Source: Streptomyces bluensis (GTDB lineage Bacteria; Actinomycetota; Actinomycetes; Streptomycetales; Streptomycetaceae). From it: 64,000 bases of DNA. Below, piece by piece: positions 8,361 to 16,290 of the stretch (positions within the stretch are counted from its first letter, which is position 1; every line of letters begins with the position of its first letter). The stretch is taken from NCBI RefSeq assembly GCF_014650715.1, contig NZ_BMVM01000007.1, positions 186,001-250,000 on the forward strand, in the 5' to 3' direction. A program made the position numbers and the translations under genes. The notes under the pieces were generated by a model that was not told where the DNA came from, searched no databases, and saw only the letters and a program-made list of their open reading frames with translations.

Positions 8361-8909
8361 ATGCGCATCGCATTCCTGACCGCACCCGAAGGCGTCGAGC
8401 AGATCGAGCTCACCGAGCCGTGGCGGGCCGTGTCCGACGCCGGCCACGAGCCCGTGCTCGTCTCGACGAAGGCCGGTGAGGTGCAGGCCTTCCACCACCT
8501 CGACAAGGCGGACACCTTCCCCGTGGACGAGGTCGTCGGCGAGGTGTCGGCCGGGTCCTTCGACGGGCTGGTCCTGCCGGGCGGTGTGGCCAACCCGGAC
8601 TTCCTGCGCCTGGACAAGCGGGCCGTGTCTTTCGCGCGGGACTTCTTCGAGCAGGGCCGCCCGGTCGCCGCGATCTGTCACGCGCCGTGGACGCTGGTCG
8701 AGGCGGACGTCGTCCGCGGCCGCGTCCTCACCTCGTGGCCGAGCCTGCGCACGGACATCCGCAACGCGGGCGGCGAGTGGGTCGACGAGCAGGTGAAGAT
8801 CTGCGACCACGGCCCCAACAAGCTGATCACCAGCCGTAAGCCGGACGACCTCAAGGCGTTCTGTGAAGCGTTCCTGGAGGAGTTCGCCAAGGCCAAGGAG
8901 GCCGTCTGA
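8361..8909 (+). CDS. DJ-1/PfpI-type class I amidotransferase-like protein
   Basis: The 182-residue protein spans one DJ-1/PfpI domain. The nucleophile elbow AAICHAPWTL places Cys at residue 106, followed by the usual SWPSLRTDIRNAGGEWVD. Members act as protein or nucleotide deglycases, chaperones or cysteine proteases in oxidative and carbonyl stress. The ATG at 8361 follows GAAAGGAC. The last base of its TGA is the first base of the ATG of the catalase gene (at 8909), so the two are translationally coupled, and the catalase itself carries a C-terminal DJ-1-like domain. Confidence 0.9.
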   Translation: MRIAFLTAPEGVEQIELTEPWRAVSDAGHEPVLVSTKAGEVQAFHHLDKADTFPVDEVVGEVSAGSFDGLVLPGGVANPDFLRLDKRAVSFARDFFEQGRPVAAICHAPWTLVEADVVRGRVLTSWPSLRTDIRNAGGEWVDEQVKICDHGPNKLITSRKPDDLKAFCEAFLEEFAKAKEAV

Positions 8910-11062
8910 TGGGTGTCGTCAGGAAGCTCGGCAGGCAGTCCGACACACAGCGGAACGACCAGGACACGGACGACCGCAAGCAACGGCAGCGCGAGGAATT
9001 CCAGGCGGACGACCCGGCCGGCGGGCCACTCACCACCGACCAGGGCGTCGAGGTCGACCACACCGATGACTCGCTGACCGTCGGCGAGCGCGGGCCCACG
9101 CTCATGGAGGACTTCCACTTCCGGGAGAAGCTCACCCACTTCGACCATGAGCGCATCCCCGAGCGGGTGGTGCACGCACGGGGCTCCGGGGCGTACGGCT
9201 ACTTCGAACCGTACGAGTCCTGCGCGGAGTTCACCCGTGCCGCCTTCCTCCAGGACCCGTCCGTGCGGACGCCGGTGTTCGTGCGGTTCTCGACGGTGCA
9301 GGGACCGCGCGGCTCGGCGGACACCGTACGGGACGTGCGCGGCTTCGCGACCAAGTTCTACACGTCGGAGGGCAACTACGACCTCGTCGCGAACAACTTC
9401 CCCGTCTTCTTCATCCAGGACGGAATCAAGTTCCCCGACTTCGTGCACGCGCTCAAGCCGGAGCCGCACAACGAGATCCCCACGGGCGCGTCCGCGCACG
9501 ACACGCTGTGGGACTTCGTCTCGCTCCAGCCGGAGACACTGCACGCGATCATGTGGCTGATGTCGGACCGGGCGATCCCGCGCAGTTTCCGCATGATGCA
9601 GGGCTTCGGTGTGCACACCTTCCGGTTCGTGAACGCGGACGGCAAGGGCACGTTCGTGAAGTTCCACTGGAAGCCGAAGCTGGGCGTGCACTCGCTGGTG
9701 TGGGACGAGGCGCAGGAGTGCCAGGGCCGGGATCCGGACTTCAACCGGCGGGATCTGTGGGACGCGATCGCGGCGGGCGAGTACCCGGAGTACGAGCTGG
9801 GTGTCCAGCTCGTGCCGGAGGAGGACGAGTTCGCGTTCGACTTCGACCTGCTCGACGCCACGAAGATCATCCCGGAGGAGCAGGTGCCGGTGCGGCCGAT
9901 CGGCCGGATGGTGCTGGACCGCAACCCGGAGAATTTCTTCGCGGAGACGGAACAGGTGGCGTTCCACACGGGCAACATCGTCCCGGGCATCGACTTCACC
10001 AACGACCCGCTGCTCCAGGCCCGCAACTTCTCCTACCTGGACACGCAGCTGATCCGGCTCGGCGGCCCCAACTTCGCGCAGCTGCCGGTCAACCGCCCGG
10101 TCGCACCGGTACGCACCAATCAGCGCGACGGCTACCACCAGAGCGCGCTCCACTCCGGTACGAACTACTTCCCGAACTCGCTCGGCGGCGGCTGCCCCGC
10201 CCACGCGGGCGTCGACGGGAGCGCGTACACGCACTACGCGGAACGTGTGGACGGCGCGACGATCCGGCGTCGCAGTGCGAGCTTCCAGGACCACTACAGC
10301 CAGGCCGCGATGTTCTGGAACAGCATGGCGGACTGGGAGAAGCGGCACATCGTGGAGGCGTTCCGCTTCGAGCTCGGCAAGGTCAACGCCCGGACGGTCC
10401 GTTCCCGCACGGTGGAGGAGCTCGCCAAGGTGGACCCGGAGCTGGCCGCGCGGGTGGCGGCCGGCATCGGCGTGCCGGAGCCGGCGCGGAACGAGTCGAT
10501 CGCGCACAAGCTGGTCTCCCCCGCCCTCAGCCTGGAGTCGCTGCGCGGCGGCGGGTCGATCCGCACCCGGCAGATCGCGGTGCTCGTCGCCGACGGCGTG
10601 GACGCCCAGCAGGTCACCTCCGCGCGCGACGCGCTGGCCGCCGAGGGCGCGATCGTGGAGGCGATCGCCGCCACGGACGGGACCGTGCTCGGCTCGGACG
10701 GCGAGCGGTACGCCGTGGACCGGGCGCTGCCGACCGTGGCGTCCGTGCTGTACGACGCGGTGCTGCTGCCCGGCGGGCCCACGGGTACTCCGGCCCATGT
10801 GGGCGATCCGGACGTCCTGCGGTTCGTGCGGAGCGCCTACCGGCACGGGAAGCCGGTCGGGGCCCTCGGCTCGGGTGTCGGCCTGGTGTCGGCGCTGGAG
10901 CCCGAGGGGCTGCTGCTGTGCGCCGAGTTCCATCATGTGGTCGCCGACCGGGGCGTGGTGACGGACACCGCGCCGGGCACACCGAGCGAGGAGTTCCTGC
11001 GGGCGTTCGTGGAGGCGGTGGGCCAGCACCGCCACTGGGACCGGCCGCCGGTGCGCTGCTGA
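8909..11062 (+). CDS. katE: Large-subunit (clade 2, HPII-type) catalase
   Basis: The 717-residue protein disproportionates hydrogen peroxide. Catalase landmarks are the active-site His in RVVHARGSGAYGYF (about 88), the Asn in NNFPVFFIQDG (about 162), and the haem-ligand Tyr in RNFSYLDTQ (about 375). From about 550 a second domain (IRTRQIAVLVADGVDAQQV ... VGALGSGVGLVSALEPEG) is the degenerate class I amidotransferase/DJ-1-like domain typical of large catalases; no Cys occupies the elbow (ALGSGVG). Its start overlaps the DJ-1 stop by one base. The related CatB of S. coelicolor is a SigB-dependent osmotic-stress and developmental catalase, which agrees with the SigB-type sites upstream. Confidence 0.95.
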   Translation: MGVVRKLGRQSDTQRNDQDTDDRKQRQREEFQADDPAGGPLTTDQGVEVDHTDDSLTVGERGPTLMEDFHFREKLTHFDHERIPERVVHARGSGAYGYFEPYESCAEFTRAAFLQDPSVRTPVFVRFSTVQGPRGSADTVRDVRGFATKFYTSEGNYDLVANNFPVFFIQDGIKFPDFVHALKPEPHNEIPTGASAHDTLWDFVSLQPETLHAIMWLMSDRAIPRSFRMMQGFGVHTFRFVNADGKGTFVKFHWKPKLGVHSLVWDEAQECQGRDPDFNRRDLWDAIAAGEYPEYELGVQLVPEEDEFAFDFDLLDATKIIPEEQVPVRPIGRMVLDRNPENFFAETEQVAFHTGNIVPGIDFTNDPLLQARNFSYLDTQLIRLGGPNFAQLPVNRPVAPVRTNQRDGYHQSALHSGTNYFPNSLGGGCPAHAGVDGSAYTHYAERVDGATIRRRSASFQDHYSQAAMFWNSMADWEKRHIVEAFRFELGKVNARTVRSRTVEELAKVDPELAARVAAGIGVPEPARNESIAHKLVSPALSLESLRGGGSIRTRQIAVLVADGVDAQQVTSARDALAAEGAIVEAIAATDGTVLGSDGERYAVDRALPTVASVLYDAVLLPGGPTGTPAHVGDPDVLRFVRSAYRHGKPVGALGSGVGLVSALEPEGLLLCAEFHHVVADRGVVTDTAPGTPSEEFLRAFVEAVGQHRHWDRPPVRC

Positions 11063-11087
11063 CGTCCGGCGAAGGCAGGAGCGGCGA

Positions 11088-11128
11088 AACGCCAGGTCCC
11101 GGCCGCCGAGCGGCCGGGACCTGGCGTT
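11088..11128. terminator. Bidirectional terminator
   Basis: A perfect 18-bp stem (11088-11105 with 11111-11128) closes a 5-nt loop between the convergent catalase and cellulase genes. Confidence 0.85.
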
Positions 11129-11152
11129 GTCGCGTGGTCGTGGTTCTGGCTG

Positions 11153-13075
11153 TCAGGCCTGGTCGTCCAGGTATGAGGCCACCCACGCCAGCGGGGCGTT
11201 CCAGTTGATGGTGACCTCGTTCGTGGACCAGGCTTCGAGGTCGTCGACGTAGCACTTCGCCGGGGCGCAGCCCTTGAGCTTGGTCTGGGCGATCGGGTCG
11301 TCGAGCGACGAGTTCGGACCGCCCGCCACGGCACCGGGGGCCGGCTGCGGCAGCTTGGGGTCCTTCTGCTTGGCCCAGAAGCGGTGGTGCTGGTTGTGCG
11401 CGTACCGCTCGCCGTAGCCGGTGACGTACGACATGCCCATCGGGTTGCGGCCCAGGATGTAGTCCATGCCGCTCGTCACCGCGTCGCGGTACTTGGTGTC
11501 ACCGGTGATGTCGCTCGCGGTGGCGAGGACGACCATGTTGTTCAGCACCTGACCGTTGGAGCCCCACTGGTAGCGGCCTCCGTCGGGGGCGTACGGGACG
11601 CCGAACGCGGCCTTGCGGGCATCGGCGGCGTAGCGGTCGGCGGCCTGGGTGACGGTCTTCTTCACGGCCTTGGTCTCGGCCTCGCCCAGCTTGTTCGGCA
11701 CGGTGGCCAGGTCCAGGGCGCCGAGCCCGCCGACCGACTGCCAGGAGACGCCGGCGGCCGGGAACAGTGCCTTGCTGTCGTTGTGGAGGGGGGAGTCCAG
11801 GACGGCCTGGCGGTACTCCTTGTCGCCCGTCGTGATGAACAGCTCGGCCGCGGCCCAGTAGAACTCGTCCTTGGCCTCGTAGTCGCTGTAGGCGCCGCCG
11901 CCGGTGGCGTCGCCCGGGTCGGCGAACATCTTCGGGTTGGCCTTCGCGGCGTCCCAGGCGGCGCGGGCGGCGTTCAGGGACTTGGCGGCGAACTTCGCGT
12001 CGTACGGCTCGAAGAGGCGCGCGGCCTGGGCGGCGGTGGCGGCCAGGTTGAGGGTGGCGGCGGTGGACGGGGCGTGCAGCTCGCGCTGGCCGTCGCTCTT
12101 GTCGGCCCGCAGCGGCAGGGCGGACCACTGGGCGTCGTGGATCTTGTGGTGGGCCATGCCCGCGAGCTTCTGACCCTTGGGCACCTGCATCTTCAGCAGG
12201 AAGTCCATCTCCCAGCGGGCCTCGTCGAGGATGTCCGGCACGCCGTTGCCGTGCTCCGGCACGACGAGCCGGCCGTCGCCGAGGGCCTTGCCGTCGGCGC
12301 CCTTGGTGTGCAGGGTGCGCTCGTAGGAGGACATCAACTGGGCGACGGAGATACCGCCGTTGACGACGTACTTGCCGTAGTCGCCCGCGTCGTACCAGCC
12401 GCCGCTGACGTCGAGGCTGTAGTCGCAGACCTGCGGCTGGCAGGGGACCTTCTGGTCGCTGGACGCCGCGCCGTCGACGTGGCCGGCGGGGCGGGAGTAC
12501 TCCTTGCCGACGAGGTCGGCGTCGATCTTGATACCGCTTCGGTTCTGGTAGAAGTACGCGAGCGCGTCGGTGCGCAGCTGCGAGTAGATGTTGTCGGCGA
12601 TGGCGAAGGGCTCGCTCTTCTGACCGTCGATGGAGACGGTGTAGCCCTTACCGCTCTTGGTGACCTTGCTGAAGTCGAAGGTGTGGACGTTCTCGCCGGA
12701 GGACGGGTCGACACCGGCGGGCACGGTCGTCCCCTTGGCCACCTCCTTGCCGTCCGCGTCCTTGAGGGACCAGGACAGCGGCGTCTTGGCCTTGGTGACG
12801 ACGGTGCCCTTCTTGGGGCTGCCGGTCTGGTACCCGACCTGGTTCACCTGCACGGTCGGGGCGGGGCCGGTTGCTGAGGCGACCGGCTTGGACAGCTGCG
12901 GCTCGACCTCCGCGGAGGTCGAGCGACCGGGTAGCGAGTCGAAACCGTCGGCGATGGTGGGGACGGCGACAGCGCCGACCACGACACCGGCGACGGTCGC
13001 GACCGCCAGCTTGCGGCGTCCGCCACGGTTCAGCCGGTCCAGCACGTGGGCCATACGGGGGAGCGGGCGAGGCAC
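11153..13075 (-). CDS. Secreted glycoside hydrolase family 9 endoglucanase
   Basis: The 640-residue protein has a basic N-terminus and a hydrophobic segment at about 22-42, so it is exported or membrane-anchored. A cellulase N-terminal Ig-like domain (about 75-160, VQVNQVGYQTGSPKKG) precedes the GH9 catalytic barrel. The catalytic Asp pair is in DVSGGWYDAGDYGKYV (D229, D232), the substrate-binding histidines in AHNQHHRFW, and the acid Glu in STNEVTINWNAP (E620). It should cleave beta-1,4-glucan. The GTG start at 13075 has GAAGGA upstream; an internal ATG at 13054 is possible. I found no CebR-type operator in its upstream region, so it may not be part of the classical cellulose regulon. Confidence 0.93.
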   Translation of the reverse strand: MPRPLPRMAHVLDRLNRGGRRKLAVATVAGVVVGAVAVPTIADGFDSLPGRSTSAEVEPQLSKPVASATGPAPTVQVNQVGYQTGSPKKGTVVTKAKTPLSWSLKDADGKEVAKGTTVPAGVDPSSGENVHTFDFSKVTKSGKGYTVSIDGQKSEPFAIADNIYSQLRTDALAYFYQNRSGIKIDADLVGKEYSRPAGHVDGAASSDQKVPCQPQVCDYSLDVSGGWYDAGDYGKYVVNGGISVAQLMSSYERTLHTKGADGKALGDGRLVVPEHGNGVPDILDEARWEMDFLLKMQVPKGQKLAGMAHHKIHDAQWSALPLRADKSDGQRELHAPSTAATLNLAATAAQAARLFEPYDAKFAAKSLNAARAAWDAAKANPKMFADPGDATGGGAYSDYEAKDEFYWAAAELFITTGDKEYRQAVLDSPLHNDSKALFPAAGVSWQSVGGLGALDLATVPNKLGEAETKAVKKTVTQAADRYAADARKAAFGVPYAPDGGRYQWGSNGQVLNNMVVLATASDITGDTKYRDAVTSGMDYILGRNPMGMSYVTGYGERYAHNQHHRFWAKQKDPKLPQPAPGAVAGGPNSSLDDPIAQTKLKGCAPAKCYVDDLEAWSTNEVTINWNAPLAWVASYLDDQA

Positions 13076-13203
13076 CAGGAGGTTCCTTCCGAGGTGGGGG
13101 CAGGAAATCCGCGGTCTTCCAACCGCCGCACCGACTGTAGGAGGGAAACCTGGTCGTAATCGCCGTACGCGTGAGCGAAGTTGAGAACCTTCAATTGAAC
13201 GAA

Positions 13204-13233
13204 AGGCGCGTACCTCAATTGAGGTACGCGCCT
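13204..13233. terminator. Perfect 30-bp palindrome (terminator)
   Basis: AGGCGCGTACCTCAA is followed directly by its exact reverse complement, giving a 15-bp stem. It lies downstream of the leftward gene ending at 13372 and upstream of the cellulase gene. Confidence 0.7.
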
Positions 13234-13371
13234 GGTGGTGCCCGTCAGAACGGGTACGGAGCGATCTTCAGAGACGTAGACAGCCACCCTTTGCAAACGT
13301 GTAATGACACAGGGTGGCGCATGAGTGGTGGAGGGAGGCGGTCAGACCGCCTGAAGACGGAGTGCGGTTCC

Positions 13372-13959
13372 TCAGGGCCGCCGCCCGAGCAGGCACAGCA
13401 GCTTCGTCTGGACGTCCGCGTCGGGGGGCGGTTCCACCGGCTCCGCGAACTGTCCGCTCTTGGCCAAGTCGGCTGCGTACGGCGTCACTTCGCGCACCGT
13501 GAACTGCAACAGGTCGTCCGGCAGCCGCTCGTCGGCTCCGATGGCGCGCGACAGGTCCCAGCTGTGGACGACGAGATCGGCGACCATCTGCCCGCAGTAG
13601 TTGACGGCCGGGGTGTCGCCGTGGCAGAGGTGGACGACGCGGTCGAGCGCGCCCGGCGCGGTGAACGCCTCGCGGGTGGCGCGGGCCGCCGTGTCCCAGG
13701 AGGCGGCCGGGTCGGAGCCGAGCATGTCGCCGTCGAAGGTGCCGCCGACCTCCTCGATCATGCAGCCGTGGAGGACCAGCGGCGGCGCCCACAGCTGCTC
13801 GGAGACGAGGTGGTTGACGAGGTCGCGCACCGTCCACTCGGCGCAGGGCGTGCCCGCCTCCCACTGGTCGTCGCGGACGGCGTGGGCGAGGGCGCCGAAC
13901 AGGTCGAGGGCCTCCTCCAGCCGGGTGAGCAGCGGGTTTCCTTCGTCCGCGCCGGTCAT
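13372..13959 (-). CDS. TIGR03086-type / DinB-like metal-binding protein
   Basis: The 195-residue protein matches the mycothiol-dependent maleylpyruvate isomerase N-terminal/DinB helical-bundle group: PCAEWTVRDLVNHLV near residue 38 with a metal-site His, and VVHSWDLSRAIG near 130 with the last metal-site His. Members bind a divalent metal and many use mycothiol; the reaction of this one is unknown. Its ATG overlaps the stop of the upstream DUF6158-like gene (ATGA), so the two are coupled. Confidence 0.8.
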   Translation of the reverse strand: MTGADEGNPLLTRLEEALDLFGALAHAVRDDQWEAGTPCAEWTVRDLVNHLVSEQLWAPPLVLHGCMIEEVGGTFDGDMLGSDPAASWDTAARATREAFTAPGALDRVVHLCHGDTPAVNYCGQMVADLVVHSWDLSRAIGADERLPDDLLQFTVREVTPYAADLAKSGQFAEPVEPPPDADVQTKLLCLLGRRP

Positions 13960-14189
13960 GACTCAGCGAGTTTCCGGCACCGCGCGCCCTGACGCGTGCG
14001 TCCGGCGGCCACCGGGCGGCGGGGGTTGCGGCGCAGGTACTCGCCCTCCAGCTGCGCCATGCGCATGTTGTGGGCGCGCAGCGCGTCGTTCGATCCGTAC
14101 AGCAGCGTGTCATGGCGTGTGCGGTGGATCGTCTCCAGCTCTTTCATCAGCTGCTGGTCGTCCAGCCGGACCGGGTCGACTCCGTTCAT
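13956..14189 (-). CDS. Small DUF6158-like protein
   Basis: The 77-residue protein (MNGVDPVRLDDQQLMKELE) has a HRTRHDTLLYGSNDALRAH core and a LRRNPRR tail, as in a short actinobacterial family that I recall as DUF6158. It is hydrophilic and helical, with no known function. I chose the ATG at 14189 (GGGG upstream) because the longer reading frame has no homologous look. It is co-transcribed and coupled with the DinB-like gene. Confidence 0.7.
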   Translation of the reverse strand: MNGVDPVRLDDQQLMKELETIHRTRHDTLLYGSNDALRAHNMRMAQLEGEYLRRNPRRPVAAGRTRQGARCRKLAES

Positions 14190-14207
14190 GGTGCTACCCC
14201 ACTCGTC

Positions 14208-14232
14208 GTGTCCTTCGGTGCCGTCCGGGTAC
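14208..14232 (+). promoter_or_regulatory. SigB-type promoter candidate (rightward)
   Basis: GTGT-N15-GGGTAC ends 42 nt before the ATG at 14275. Confidence 0.5.
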
Positions 14233-14252
14233 CCGCCCGGCAAGCCGTACCC
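14229..14252 (-). promoter_or_regulatory. SigB-type promoter candidate (leftward)
   Basis: On the minus strand GGGT-N14-GGGTAC lies 39 nt in front of the ATG at 14189 and overlaps the rightward candidate, so both divergent genes could share SigB-type control. Confidence 0.4.
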
Positions 14253-14274
14253 CAGGGGCATCCGGGAGGGAGCC

Positions 14275-15381
14275 ATGGATCTCGCCTTTCTGCATCCACT
14301 CTACGAACATCCGGGGCCTTGGGCCTCCGTCTATGTCGACACGTCCTCGCACACGGAGTCCACTCCTCATGAGCGTTCCCTGGTGGCCGCGGCGGTCTCC
14401 CGGGAGCTCGCCGCCCAGGGCGCCGACGAGCCGACCCGCGCGGCCGTGCACCGGGCGGTGGACGAGCTGCGCCACTCCTCCGAGCCGCACGGCCGGGCCT
14501 TCTTCGCCAGGTCGGGCGAGGTGGTGCTGGATCCGCCGCTCGCGCACGCGCCGCCGGGCACCTCGGCGCACTGGGCTCCGCTGCCGCGCGCCACACCGCT
14601 GCTGGAACTGGCCGGGGAGGACGCGGTGTGCGTGGTGGCGTACGTGGACCGGCGGGGCGCCGAGTTCGAGCTGCGCGGCTCACGCGGCAGCCAGGACGCG
14701 GGGACGGTGGCCGGCCGGCAGTGGCCCGTACACCGTACGAGCACCGCTGACTGGTCGGAGCGGCACTTCCAGCTGCGGGTGGAGAACACCTGGGAGCACA
14801 ACGCGGCGGAGATCGCCGACGCGCTCGCCGTGTGCCAGGAGGAGACCCGGGCCGACCTGCTGGTCCTCGCCGGCGAGGAGCGCACGCGGCACGCCGTGCG
14901 GGAACGGCTTCCGCAGCGGCTGCACGACCTCGTGGTGGAGACCCGGCACGGCTCCGGCAGCCGGCTGCTGGACGAGGACGTGGAGCGGGCGCGGGCCGAG
15001 CACGCGCACCGGCGGGCCGCGGAGGAGCTGGAGCGTTTCGTCGCGGCGCGGTCCCCGGACGCCGAGGGGCGCACGGCCGCCGTGGAGGGCGTGCCCGCGC
15101 TGGTGGAGGCCGCCCGGGAGCACCGTATCGACGAGTTGCTGGTCCGCCCGGCCGGGCCCGACGCGCACCGTGAGGTGTGGATCGGCGAGGACCCGGACCA
15201 GCTGGCGGTCCGGCGCACGGACCTGAGGACGCTGGGCGAGCAGCACTCGTGGGCGGCCCGTGCGGACGACGCCCTGCTGCGCTCCGCGGTCGCGACGGCC
15301 GCCCCGGCGCTGTCGGTGACGGCCGCCACGGCGGAGGAGGTGCCCGTGGGCGGACTGGGGGCGCTGCTGCGCTGGACGTGA
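14275..15381 (+). CDS. Rv2629-like / baeRF-type protein
   Basis: The 368-residue protein (MDLAFLHPLYEHPGPWASVY) has the features of the actinobacterial Rv2629 family, related to the bacterial eRF1-like (baeRF) and Vms1 release-factor folds: VYVDTSSHTE near the N-terminus, HFQLRVENTWEHNAAEIADA in the middle, and a C-terminal RIDELLVRPAGPDAHREVWIG segment. It may act on stalled ribosomes or peptidyl-tRNA; that is inference from fold relatives. In mycobacteria Rv2629 is a dormancy/hypoxia gene. The start follows GGGAGGGAG. Confidence 0.75.
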   Translation: MDLAFLHPLYEHPGPWASVYVDTSSHTESTPHERSLVAAAVSRELAAQGADEPTRAAVHRAVDELRHSSEPHGRAFFARSGEVVLDPPLAHAPPGTSAHWAPLPRATPLLELAGEDAVCVVAYVDRRGAEFELRGSRGSQDAGTVAGRQWPVHRTSTADWSERHFQLRVENTWEHNAAEIADALAVCQEETRADLLVLAGEERTRHAVRERLPQRLHDLVVETRHGSGSRLLDEDVERARAEHAHRRAAEELERFVAARSPDAEGRTAAVEGVPALVEAAREHRIDELLVRPAGPDAHREVWIGEDPDQLAVRRTDLRTLGEQHSWAARADDALLRSAVATAAPALSVTAATAEEVPVGGLGALLRWT

Positions 15382-15470
15382 CCGGGTGTGAGGAGTTGCG
15401 GTACAGGAAACGCCAATGAGATTGATCTTGATGAGTGAGCACACTTGCCGGGAGCGTTACGGTCCGCCTC

Positions 15471-15660
15471 GTGCCGGTGGGGTTCCGGACTGACGAGCAG
15501 GCCGGGGCGTACAGGACGTTCAGGGAGGTGCCCACGCGCCCAGAGCTGGAGCGGTTCCTCTTCCTCGGCGGAGAGCCCGTGATCTGATCGCGCTGCGGCG
15601 TACGGACGCGCACCGGCTCTTCCTGGGCCGCTACCTGTTCCGCGGAGGCGTTTACGGGTG
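15471..15660 (+). pseudogene. Tn3-family transposase N-terminal scar (DUF4158)
   Basis: From 15471 the frame VPVGFRTDEQAGAYRTF, then TRPELERFLFL, matches the N-terminal DUF4158 region of Tn3-family transposases. It stops at a TGA at 15584; in another frame the match goes on as DLIALRRTDAHRLFLGRYLF. Only about 60 residues of a protein of nearly 1000 remain, with a frameshift. It overlaps the tail of the MarR gene on the other strand, so it marks an old insertion or deletion point. Confidence 0.65.
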
Positions 15661-16200
15661 GCGGGTGAGCTTTTCAGGGGCGGTCAGGCGGTCGGCATCC
15701 TGCTGGGCGTGGTCGGCCGAGGCGAGAGCGAGGTTCGCCTCGATCTCCTCCAGGACCCGCACCGCCTTCGCCTTTCCCTCGCGGGACAGTTCCCGCGTGG
15801 CGCATTCCTCCAGCTCGGCCCAGATCTCGGCGACCTGGTGGCGCGGGGCGAGGCTGGCGTCGGTGGGTTCGATGGTGGTCGCCCGCTTGTCGGTGGCACT
15901 GGGGCGGCGACGGACGAAGCCGGCATGTTCGAGCCGTTTGACGGTGCGGGTCATGGTGGCCGCGTCCGAGCCGAGGAGCCGGACGAGGTCGGTCTGGCGC
16001 TGCGGGCCCAGGTCCCACAGCTGCATCATCACCAGCTCCTGCCCGGGGTGGAGTCCGACGCGGCGCAGGAGCTGGCCGGCCAGCCTGACCGGGCCACCTC
16101 CTTCGGCGGAGACCACCGCGGCTACACCGACTACCCCCCTCTCGGATGAGCGGCGCGACCGAGAAACGGAGGCACCTGGGATGATCTCGGACCACAGCAC
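15652..16200 (-). CDS. MarR-family transcriptional regulator with unusual N-terminus
   Basis: The 182-residue frame contains a MarR winged helix: LLRRVGLHPGQELVMMQLWD, then the recognition part LLGSDAATMTRTVKRLEHAG and the wing RRRPSATDKRATTIEPT. The normal MarR domain begins about 40 residues from the start, and the first 30 residues (MLWSEIIPGASVSRSRRSSE...) do not look like the usual dimerisation helix, so the 5' end may have been replaced or the true start lies later, for example at a GTG near 16113. The adjacent transposase scar supports a rearrangement. The regulated gene is unknown. Confidence 0.65.
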   Translation of the reverse strand: MLWSEIIPGASVSRSRRSSERGVVGVAAVVSAEGGGPVRLAGQLLRRVGLHPGQELVMMQLWDLGPQRQTDLVRLLGSDAATMTRTVKRLEHAGFVRRRPSATDKRATTIEPTDASLAPRHQVAEIWAELEECATRELSREGKAKAVRVLEEIEANLALASADHAQQDADRLTAPEKLTRHP

Positions 16201-16290
16201 TCCCGCGCCCCGGAGAAGACCAAGGTCCGGCTGAACGGCATCGTGGACCGCACAACCACCGTGGCTGTGCCGACCCTGCGGGATCTGGAC

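Noticed and set aside
13284..13317. Hairpin CCACCCT / AGGGTGG after the DinB-like gene
   Set aside because: Only 7 bp with a 20-nt loop; the 30-bp palindrome at 13204 is the better terminator.
16201..16290. Possible gene fragment between the MarR and ABC-F genes
   Set aside because: A short frame reads LNGIVDRTTTVAVPTLRDLD, but it matches nothing I know.
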